From DASQHM01 sp035632095 (GTDB lineage Bacteria; Pseudomonadota; Alphaproteobacteria; Ferrovibrionales; Ferrovibrionaceae): a stretch of 5,737 bases of DNA. Every line of letters starts with the position of its first letter. Within the stretch, counting starts at the first letter, position 1. Shown here in pieces: positions 1 to 5,737 of the stretch. Both the position numbers and the translations under genes were made by a program. The stretch spans positions 1 through 5,737 of the forward strand of contig DASQHM010000146.1 of NCBI GenBank assembly GCA_035632095.1, in the 5' to 3' direction. The notes below the pieces were generated by a model. The model had not been told where the DNA came from. It made no database searches and saw only the letters and a list, made by a program, of their open reading frames with translations.

Positions 1-80
1 TCCCAACGATGCCCTAGGCACGGCGCGCCGAAGGCGGCACACTACCCGTCCAAGGCCCGGTGGCAATCGAGCCGCGTGCC

Positions 81-85
81 GGAGG
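81..85 (+). promoter_or_regulatory. Shine-Dalgarno site of glcD
   Basis: GGAGG lies 7 nt upstream of the ATG at 93, an ideal spacing. It decides the glcD start in favour of 93 over the in-frame GTG at 60, which has no comparable purine-rich element in front of it. I see no convincing -35/-10 pair or operator-like dyad in 1-80, so the promoter may lie upstream of the window. Confidence 0.8.
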
Positions 86-92
86 CGCGCTT

Positions 93-1586
93 ATGTCCCT
101 GAAGATGCCGTTGCCGGATGAGGCGACGCTGGCGGGGCGTCCGCAATTGATCGCGGCGCTCAGGGCCATCGTCCCGGGCGAAGGCGTGGTCGAGGACGAG
201 CGGGCCTTGCGCGTGTTCGAAAGCGACGGCCTCACGGCCTATCGCCAATCGCCCATAGTCGCGGTGCTGCCGGAGACCACCGAACAGGTGGCGCGCATCC
301 TGTCGCTCTGCAACGAACGCAACGTGAAAGTTGTGCCGCGCGGCTCGGGCACGTCGCTCTCGGGCGGCGCGCTGCCGCTGGTGGACGGCGTGCTGCTCTG
401 CATGGGCCGGTTCAACCGCATCCTCGACGTCGACTGGGCCAATCGCTGCGTCACCGCGCAACCGGGCGTCACCAATCTGGGCATCACCAAGGCCGTGGAG
501 CATGCCGGCTTCTATTACGCGCCCGACCCTTCGAGCCAGATCGCCTGCTCGATCGGCGGCAACGTGGCGGAGAACTCCGGCGGCGTGCATTGCCTGAAGT
601 ACGGCCTCACCACCAACAATCTACTCGGTCTGCAAGTCGTATTGATGGACGGCACCGTGATCCGCCTCGGCGGCAAGCATCTGGACGCCGAGGGCTACGA
701 TCTGCTCGGCCTGATGACCGGCTCGGAAGGCCTGCTCGGCGTGGTGACGGAAGTCACCGTGCGCATCCTGAAGAAGCCGACGGTGGCACGCGCCGTTCTG
801 GTCGGATTCCCGAGCAGCGAATCCGCCGGCGAATGCGTCGCCAAGGTAATCGGCGCCGGCATCATTCCGGGCGGCATGGAAATGATGGACCGGCCGGCAA
901 TTCATGCGGCCGAAGATTTCGTCCACGCCGGATATCCGCTCGACGTGGAGGCGCTGCTGATCGTCGAACTCGACGGCAGCGAGGCGGAGGTGAACCACCT
1001 GCTGCAACAGGTCAAGACCATCGCCGAATCCTGCGGCTCGCAAACCTGCCGGGTGAGCGAGACCGAGGCGGAGCGCCTGGCGTTCTGGGCCGGCCGCAAG
1101 GCCGCTTTTCCGGCGGTGGGCCGCATCTCGCCCGACTATTACTGCATGGACGGCACCATACCGCGCCACCAGTTGCCGAAAGTGCTGACCCGCATGACCG
1201 AGCTTTCGGCCAAATATGCCTTGCGCGTCGCCAACGTGTTCCATGCCGGCGACGGCAACCTGCACCCGCTCATTCTCTACGACGCCAACAAGCCGGGCGA
1301 ACTCGATCGCGCGGAAGCTTTCGGCGCCGACATCCTGCGCCTCTGCGTCGAGGTCGGCGGCGTGTTGACCGGCGAACACGGCGTCGGGGTCGAGAAGCGC
1401 GACCTGATGGGAACCATGTTCAACGAGGTCGATCTGGCGCATCAGGAGCGCGTCAAATGCGCCTTCGATCCGAAGCTCCGCCTCAATCCCGGCAAGGTGT
1501 TCCCGACCTTGCATGCCTGCGCCGAGCTCGGCCGCATGCACGTCCACAAAGGCCAGGTCCGCTTCCCCGACCTGCCGCGCTTCTGA
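93..1586 (+). CDS. glcD: Glycolate oxidase catalytic FAD subunit GlcD
   Basis: Catalytic flavoprotein subunit of the three-part glycolate oxidase. It oxidises glycolate (commonly also D-lactate) to the 2-oxo acid and passes electrons to GlcF. The product is 497 aa, close to E. coli GlcD (499 aa). An FAD_binding_4 (PCMH) domain covers about residues 40-230: PRGSGTSLSGGA at 82-93 is the pyrophosphate-binding loop, and PDPSSQ (145-150) with IGGNVAENSGG (154-164) forms the second FAD-contact region. The FAD-oxidase C-terminal domain covers about 235-470 and has the metal/substrate motif HAGDGNLHP (384-392), GGVLTGEHGVG (422-432) and the terminal LNPGKVF (464-470). The tail after 470 (CAELGRMHVH, then FPDLPRF) is as I recall it from rhizobial GlcD proteins. 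The start at 93 rests on the GGAGG at 81-85; a GTG at 60 would add 11 residues that look unlike the family. First gene of glcDEF. All key motifs are intact, so it should be functional. Related D-lactate or D-2-hydroxyglutarate dehydrogenases share the motifs, but the glcE and glcF neighbours settle the name. Confidence 0.96.
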   Translation: MSLKMPLPDEATLAGRPQLIAALRAIVPGEGVVEDERALRVFESDGLTAYRQSPIVAVLPETTEQVARILSLCNERNVKVVPRGSGTSLSGGALPLVDGVLLCMGRFNRILDVDWANRCVTAQPGVTNLGITKAVEHAGFYYAPDPSSQIACSIGGNVAENSGGVHCLKYGLTTNNLLGLQVVLMDGTVIRLGGKHLDAEGYDLLGLMTGSEGLLGVVTEVTVRILKKPTVARAVLVGFPSSESAGECVAKVIGAGIIPGGMEMMDRPAIHAAEDFVHAGYPLDVEALLIVELDGSEAEVNHLLQQVKTIAESCGSQTCRVSETEAERLAFWAGRKAAFPAVGRISPDYYCMDGTIPRHQLPKVLTRMTELSAKYALRVANVFHAGDGNLHPLILYDANKPGELDRAEAFGADILRLCVEVGGVLTGEHGVGVEKRDLMGTMFNEVDLAHQERVKCAFDPKLRLNPGKVFPTLHACAELGRMHVHKGQVRFPDLPRF

Positions 1587-1599
1587 TCGGCCGGCATCG

Positions 1600-2823
1600 A
1601 TGAGCGAAGCGAGCAGGCCGGAAAACGCCGCTCAGGTCGAGGACGCAGTCAAGTCGGCGTTAAGCGCCGGCATGCCGCTGGAGATTCTCGGCCGCGGCAC
1701 CAAGCGCGGCCTCGGACGGCCCATGCAGACGGCGGCGCGGCTGGATCTCTCCGCCTTGCGCGGCATCACGCTGTATGAACCGGAAGAGCTGGTGATGAGC
1801 GCGCTCGCCGGCACGCCGATTTCCGAAATCGAGGCCGCCTTGGCGGAAAAGCGCCAGCAGCTCGCCTTCGAGCCGGCCGACTACGGGCCGCTCTACGGCG
1901 CCGAGGCGAACGCCGGCACCATCGGCGGCGTCTTCGCCTGCAACCTTTCCGGCCCCCGGCGCTTCAAGGCCGGCGCGGCGCGCGATCATCTGCTCGGCGT
2001 CAAGGCGGTGTCGGGCCGCGGCGAGAGCTTCAAGACCGGCGGACGCGTGGTGAAGAACGTCACCGGCTACGATCTCTGCAAGCTGCTCGCCGGTTCCTAC
2101 GGCACCTTAGCCGCCATGACCGAGGTCACGTTCAAGGTGCTGCCCGCAGGCGAGAAGACCCGCACCGTGCTGCTGTTCGGATTGAGCGACCGGATCGCCG
2201 TCGAGGTCATGGGCGCGGCTGCGTCCACGCCGCACGAGGTTTCGGGCATCGCGCATGTGCCGCATCCGATCACGCGGCGGATCGGCGTCAACATCATCGC
2301 CCGCGCCGGTGCGGGCGTGACCGCGCTCCGCGTGGAGGGTCCGGCGCCCTCGGTCGCGGCGCGGCTCTACGGGCTCACCATGGAATTCGGCAAGCGCGCC
2401 GCCTTCGACGAGATCACCGGCCATGCGTCCGGCGTGTTCTGGCGGCAGATCCGCGACGCCAACGTGTTTGCCGCCGAAAAGCACAGGCCGCTCTGGCGCC
2501 TGTCCGTGCCGCCGGCGACCGCGGCCGCCGTGATCGAGCGCATTCGCGAGCGGCTCGGCGCCGGAATCGAATGGTACTACGACGCGGCCGGCGGCTTGAT
2601 CTGGCTTTCCGTTCTGGGCGAAGCGTCGGCCGAAGCCGTGCGCGCATCTCTTGTTCCAGGCGGCGGCCACGCCACGCTGATCCGCGCCGCCGACGCGGTG
2701 CGCGCCGCCCAGCCGGTGTTTCATCCGCAGGACGAAGCGCTCGCCGCGCTTACCCGGCGCATCAAGACGGGTTTCGATCCGCAATCGCTGCTCAATCCCG
2801 GCCGCATGTATCCGGGCGCGTAA
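1600..2823 (+). CDS. glcE: Glycolate oxidase FAD-binding subunit GlcE
   Basis: Second flavin-binding subunit of glycolate oxidase, required together with GlcD and GlcF in characterised systems. The product is 407 aa, longer than E. coli GlcE (350 aa). The N-terminal FAD_binding_4 fold shows GRGTKRGLGRP (31-41), a degenerate form of the PRGSGTS loop of GlcD. GTIGGVFACNLSGPRR (106-121) and GRVVKNVTGYDLCKLLAGS (148-166) follow; the last is characteristic of GlcE. The C-terminus ends with GFDPQSLLNPGRMYPG (391-406), matching the family ending. The HxGDGNxH motif and the TGEHG segment of GlcD are absent, as expected for the non-catalytic paralogue. The ATG at 1600 is chosen because it lies 13 nt after the glcD stop and gives the usual N-terminal helix before the ILGRG loop. 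The open frame extends upstream into glcD, but that part is only overlap with glcD codons. There is no strong Shine-Dalgarno, so translation is probably coupled to glcD. Confidence 0.94.
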   Translation: MSEASRPENAAQVEDAVKSALSAGMPLEILGRGTKRGLGRPMQTAARLDLSALRGITLYEPEELVMSALAGTPISEIEAALAEKRQQLAFEPADYGPLYGAEANAGTIGGVFACNLSGPRRFKAGAARDHLLGVKAVSGRGESFKTGGRVVKNVTGYDLCKLLAGSYGTLAAMTEVTFKVLPAGEKTRTVLLFGLSDRIAVEVMGAAASTPHEVSGIAHVPHPITRRIGVNIIARAGAGVTALRVEGPAPSVAARLYGLTMEFGKRAAFDEITGHASGVFWRQIRDANVFAAEKHRPLWRLSVPPATAAAVIERIRERLGAGIEWYYDAAGGLIWLSVLGEASAEAVRASLVPGGGHATLIRAADAVRAAQPVFHPQDEALAALTRRIKTGFDPQSLLNPGRMYPGA

Positions 2824-2827
2824 CGTC

Positions 2828-4114
2828 GTGCAAACCAACTTTTCTCCTGCTCAGCTTCTCGATCCGGGCATTGCCGTCTCGGAGAAGATATTGCGCGCCT
2901 GCGTGCATTGCGGCTTCTGCACCGCGACCTGCCCGACTTACGTGCTGCTCGGCGACGAGCTGGATTCGCCGCGGGGGCGCATCTACCTCATCAAGGAGAT
3001 GCTGGAGCGCGATCAGGCGGCGAGCGAGGTCGAAGCGACGCACCTGGACCGCTGCCTGTCGTGCCTCTCCTGCATGACCACCTGCCCGTCAGGGGTTCAC
3101 TATATGCACCTGGTGGATCGCGCCCGCGAGCACGTCACGGCGACCTATCGCCGGCCGTGGGACGAGCGCGCCGTGCGGCGGTTGCTGGCGTGGCTATTGC
3201 CGCATCCGGCGCGCTTTCGCGCGGCGCTCGCCGCCGGCGTGCTGGCCCGGCCGCTTCGGCAATTCCTGCCCGGCCGCCTTCGCACCATGCTCGACTTCGC
3301 GCCGAAAAGCCTGCCGGGTCCCTCGCCGCTCGACCACCCGCAAGTGATCAAGGCCGAGGGTGCGCGGCGGAAGCGCGTCGCGATGCTCACCGGCTGCGTG
3401 CAGCGCGTCACCGCGCCCTGGATCAACGAAGCGACCATCCGCCTGCTGACGCGTCACGGCTGCGAGGTCGTGGTGGCATCGGGCGCCGGGTGTTGCGGCG
3501 CCTTGACCCATCATCTCGGCGAGACGGCCGACGCGCTCGGCTACGTCAAAGCCAATGTGGATGCCTGGACGCGCGAGGCGGACGGCGAGGGCCTCGATGC
3601 CATCGTCATTAACGCATCCGGCTGCGGCACCATGATCAAGGACTACGGCTTCCTGCTGCGCACCGACGTCGCCTGGGCCGAAAAGGCGAAGCGCATCTCG
3701 GCATTGGCGCGCGACGTGAGCGAAGTCATGCTGGAACTCGGCTTGAAGGAGCCGGGCGGCGTGCCCCGCCTCAGCGTCGCCTACCATTCCGCCTGTTCGC
3801 TTCAGCACGGCCAAAAGATCGAGCAGGCGCCGCGCCGCTTGCTGACGGATGCCGGTTTTCAGGTGAAGGAGATCGCCGAAGGCCACCTTTGCTGCGGCTC
3901 GGCCGGAACATACAATCTGCTGCAGGCGGATCTGGCCGCGAAGCTCGGCGCCCGCAAGGCCGCCAATATCGGACGCACCGGCGCCGACGTGCTCGCCGCC
4001 GGCAATATCGGCTGCCTCACCCAGCTCGCAGGGATTGCCGGCATGCCTTGCGTGCACACGGCCGAGCTTCTGGACTGGGCGACCGGCGGCCCGAAACCGG
4101 CGGCGTTGTCGTAG
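2828..4114 (+). CDS. glcF: Glycolate oxidase iron-sulfur subunit GlcF
   Basis: Electron-transfer subunit of glycolate oxidase, passing electrons from the flavin subunits towards quinone at the inner face of the cytoplasmic membrane. The product is 428 aa (E. coli GlcF is 407 aa). Two ferredoxin-type 4Fe-4S motifs, CxxCxxCxxxCP, lie at C25/C28/C31/C35 and C76/C79/C82/C86. The segments RACVHCGFCTATCPTY and LLGDELDSPRGRIYLIK are almost identical to E. coli GlcF. Two cysteine-rich CCG domains follow. The first has TGC190, GCCG (221-224) and SGCG with C266; the second has C323 (YHSACS), CCGSAGTYN (355-363) and C396 (NIGCLTQL). These resemble heterodisulfide reductase-type domains that bind further Fe-S or quinone-linked sites. 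The start is a GTG 4 nt after the glcE stop. It gives the N-terminus MQTN, matching the MQT start of E. coli GlcF. No clear Shine-Dalgarno is visible, so coupled translation is likely. All cluster ligands are present. Confidence 0.96.
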   Translation: MQTNFSPAQLLDPGIAVSEKILRACVHCGFCTATCPTYVLLGDELDSPRGRIYLIKEMLERDQAASEVEATHLDRCLSCLSCMTTCPSGVHYMHLVDRAREHVTATYRRPWDERAVRRLLAWLLPHPARFRAALAAGVLARPLRQFLPGRLRTMLDFAPKSLPGPSPLDHPQVIKAEGARRKRVAMLTGCVQRVTAPWINEATIRLLTRHGCEVVVASGAGCCGALTHHLGETADALGYVKANVDAWTREADGEGLDAIVINASGCGTMIKDYGFLLRTDVAWAEKAKRISALARDVSEVMLELGLKEPGGVPRLSVAYHSACSLQHGQKIEQAPRRLLTDAGFQVKEIAEGHLCCGSAGTYNLLQADLAAKLGARKAANIGRTGADVLAAGNIGCLTQLAGIAGMPCVHTAELLDWATGGPKPAALS

Positions 4115-4123
4115 CGCAATGCG

Positions 4124-4152
4124 CCCTCTCCGCCGCAGAGCGGGGAAGAGGG
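4124..4152. terminator. Imperfect GC-rich hairpin between convergent genes
   Basis: CCCTC (4124-4128) pairs with GAGGG (4148-4152), and CCGC (4130-4133) pairs with GCGG (4140-4143), around a 6-nt loop (4134-4139). An asymmetric internal bulge separates the two helices (T4129 opposite GGAA 4144-4147). It sits 9 nt after the glcF stop and 6 nt before the stop of the opposing gene, where a shared terminator is expected. On the plus strand only a weak T-rich stretch (ACTTCTTC) follows, and none follows on the minus strand, so rho-independent activity is uncertain. The CCCTCTCC...GGGAAGAGGG pattern also resembles dispersed intergenic palindromes I recall from Bradyrhizobium-like genomes. Confidence 0.4.
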
Positions 4153-4158
4153 ACTTCT

Positions 4159-5736
4159 TCACCCATGCACATGACCTTCCGGCGCCGGGGGGCGCGGCCG
4201 CTCGGCGTTGAGTTGCACCAGCGCATCCTTGAGCCGCGCCAAATCACCCCAGCCGTCGGCCGCGCCCAAGGTCCAGCGCGCGCGCAAGTACCCGGCGCGA
4301 TCGATCAGGAATTCCTCGTGCGGCGGCGGCGCGGCGGATGCCGCCGGATTGCCACGGCGATAGAGCGCATAGGCCGCCACGATTTCCGGTGCGGCGTCGG
4401 TGGCGAAGGGCACTGACGGCGGCGCCTGTCCCGCTTCACTCATGGGCACGGCGACAATCCGCAGATGCTGCTGGGCGAGATCGCTCGCCGCCGCGGCGAG
4501 GGCGGTGAGCCGGTCCCGCGACGCGGGCAAACTGTAGAAGACCAGCAGGACATTGGTGCCGCCGCGCAGGTCCTTCAGCGTCTCCTGCGGGCCTTTGGCG
4601 ATCTGGAATTCGAAATCCGGCGCGACCACGGTAGACGGCGGGTCGACGCTCGCCGTCAGGCTCGATGCCTCCTCCGCCTCGGCGTTGGCGCGAAGAAACT
4701 GGATCAGCTCCCAGCGCTTGGTCTCGTCGATCTGATCGGCGAAGCCGGGCATGGGGGTGTTGGCGATGCCGTGGCCGATCCACCAGAACAACGTGCCTTC
4801 GCCATGATGGAAGAGATGCGGCTCGGTCAAATTGGCGGGCTTGATGCTGAGCGACGCGGCCGCGGATCCGTCGCCGTGCCCGGCCTCGCCGTGGCAGGCG
4901 GTGCAGAACGTGGCATAGGTGTGCCCGCCGGCGGCGACCGCTCGCGCCGTATAGCGAAGCGGCGAATGCTGGAAGCTGGTCGGGTATGCGGGAACCGCGG
5001 AGAGTTGCGCCGCCACGACGATCGCGGCGCCAAGACCGCCGAGCCCGACGCCGGCGACGGCGGGATGTCGCTTCAGCCAACCGAAGCACACGGCGGCAAG
5101 CGCCAGCGCCGCGAGCAAGCCCGTCAAGGCCAACGGCACCAGCAGCGTCTGGTCTTGGTCGAGAGCCTGCAGCGAGAACGCCACCGGGAACGGCCACACC
5201 GGCTGATCGTGCGCGGCCGGCGTGCTCGCGCCCAATGCGCCCACGATCCCGAGCACGCCAATGCCAAGGGCGATTTCGAGCAACGCGTTCCGCCACAGGC
5301 CCCGCACCGCCCGGCCCGGCCGCATGTCGAGCGCCGGGGTAAGGCGAAACCGGTTTGCCGCTGCCAGCAGGCACATGAATGCGAAGAAGGCGAGCTTCGC
5401 CAACAGCAGACGGCCGTAATGTGTGCCGACCAGCGCCGGCACGGTGCCGACGAGCACCAGACCGTTGGCGATGCCGCTCACCACCAGCGCGGCGACGCAG
5501 ACCTGGCCGACCGGCGAGAAGCGCCGCGTCACCGCGGCGGCGAAGCCCCAACTGGCCGGCCGGCGGCGCGCGCGGCTGAGAACCATGGCGAGCGGCAGCA
5601 GACTGCCAAGCCATCCGGCGGAGGCCGCAAGATGCACCAGTTGCGAGACGAGGAGCACCCAGCCGGAAGCGCCCTCGACCGCGGCCGCGTGCCCGGCCCA
5701 GGCGAGGCTTAGAACCAGCGCCAGGCCGAGCACCAA
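4159..5736 (-). CDS. CopD-cytochrome c-thioredoxin-like fusion protein, 5' end missing
   Basis: Partial gene; 525 residues are visible, numbered here from the window edge. The reading frame is open to the edge and CopD proteins normally have more membrane segments before this point, so the TTG at 5736 is probably not the start. Residues 1-250 hold about seven hydrophobic segments (near 2-18, 24-53, 76-97, 108-128, 150-172, 197-219, 228-247) with CopD-family signatures: SLAWAGHAAA, GWLGSLLPL, YGRLLLAKL, NRFRLTP and LEIALG. Arg-rich loops at 54-75, 130-149 and 220-225 suggest the cytoplasmic side, which places the C-terminal part in the periplasm. Residues 262-352 form a class I cytochrome c domain: heme site CTACH (278-282), then KPANLT (299-304), WWIGHGI and probable axial Met329 in NTPMPGF. 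Residues 370-512 look like a thioredoxin/SCO-type fold (DFEFQIA, VLLVFYSLPAS, EEFLIDRAGYLRARW) without cysteines. The C-terminus is EGHVHG. By family it is probably linked to copper uptake or handling at a respiratory membrane; the actual function is unknown. Confidence 0.85.
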   Translation of the reverse strand: MVLGLALVLSLAWAGHAAAVEGASGWVLLVSQLVHLAASAGWLGSLLPLAMVLSRARRRPASWGFAAAVTRRFSPVGQVCVAALVVSGIANGLVLVGTVPALVGTHYGRLLLAKLAFFAFMCLLAAANRFRLTPALDMRPGRAVRGLWRNALLEIALGIGVLGIVGALGASTPAAHDQPVWPFPVAFSLQALDQDQTLLVPLALTGLLAALALAAVCFGWLKRHPAVAGVGLGGLGAAIVVAAQLSAVPAYPTSFQHSPLRYTARAVAAGGHTYATFCTACHGEAGHGDGSAAASLSIKPANLTEPHLFHHGEGTLFWWIGHGIANTPMPGFADQIDETKRWELIQFLRANAEAEEASSLTASVDPPSTVVAPDFEFQIAKGPQETLKDLRGGTNVLLVFYSLPASRDRLTALAAAASDLAQQHLRIVAVPMSEAGQAPPSVPFATDAAPEIVAAYALYRRGNPAASAAPPPHEEFLIDRAGYLRARWTLGAADGWGDLARLKDALVQLNAERPRPPAPEGHVHG

Positions 5737-5737
5737 T

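Noticed and set aside
21..30. Perfect 10-bp palindrome CGGCGCGCCG as a possible operator
   Set aside because: It is made only of C and G in a high-GC region, where such short palindromes are common by chance, and it does not resemble a GntR/GlcC-type operator.
60..92. GTG at 60 as an earlier glcD start
   Set aside because: It has no Shine-Dalgarno in front of it, whereas the ATG at 93 has GGAGG at ideal spacing and gives the family-like length of 497 aa.
1..102. Open frame from the window edge ending at TGA 100-102, which could be the 3' end of an upstream gene overlapping glcD
   Set aside because: Only about 33 codons are visible, with no recognisable sequence. An open frame this short is expected by chance at this GC content, though it cannot be excluded without upstream sequence.
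621..1547. Minus-strand open frame of 308 codons opposite glcD
   Set aside because: The composition is typical of an antisense shadow (many Ala, His, Gly, Arg), no family motif is visible, and it is fully covered by glcD, whose motifs are intact.
60..2823. glcD and glcE as a recent tandem duplication
   Set aside because: The shared PCMH fold reflects an ancient paralogy common to all glc operons. Nucleotide identity is not evident and GlcE lacks the catalytic motifs.
3194..4162. Minus-strand open frame of 322 codons opposite glcF
   Set aside because: It mirrors the GlcF cysteine-cluster codons, shows no independent motif, and overlaps the end of the real minus-strand gene.
4465..5712. Long plus-strand open frame (415 codons) opposite the CopD fusion gene
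   Set aside because: The translation is rich in Arg, Gly, Gln and His with no domain signature. It is the antisense shadow of a clear membrane/cytochrome gene in high-GC DNA.

Overview
The window is GC-rich, with G or C at most third codon positions and very short intergenic gaps, and holds four genes. It looks like an alphaproteobacterial chromosome, probably Hyphomicrobiales/Rhizobiales. That assignment is an inference from base composition, from the GlcD C-terminal tail (ending near FPDLPRF, as I recall it from rhizobial GlcD proteins) and from the gene order; no rRNA or other marker is present.

Layout. Positions 1-92 are a short leader upstream of the first gene. It carries a clear Shine-Dalgarno GGAGG at 81-85 but no promoter I can recognise. 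Positions 93-4114 hold a compact plus-strand operon, glcD-glcE-glcF, with gaps of 13 and 4 nt. It encodes the three subunits of the membrane-associated, FAD- and Fe-S-dependent glycolate oxidase (glycolate dehydrogenase). Positions 4115-4158 are the convergent junction, with an imperfect GC-rich inverted repeat that may act as a terminator or be a decayed dispersed palindromic repeat. Positions 4159-5736 hold one minus-strand gene whose 5' end runs off the window.

How the genes work together. GlcD and GlcE are paralogous FAD-binding subunits. GlcD keeps the full catalytic signature and GlcE only the FAD-binding half. GlcF carries two 4Fe-4S cluster motifs and two cysteine-rich CCG domains and should pass electrons from the flavin towards the quinone pool. 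Together they oxidise glycolate (and often D-lactate) to the 2-oxo acid, which is the entry step of glycolate use and phosphoglycolate salvage.

The convergent gene is unrelated by strand. It encodes a multidomain protein: a CopD-type polytopic membrane domain, then a periplasmic class I cytochrome c domain (CTACH heme site), then a thioredoxin/SCO-like domain with no cysteines. This fusion is the most interesting item here. I see no evidence of a wholly new system: no mobile element, CRISPR array, tRNA or rRNA gene.
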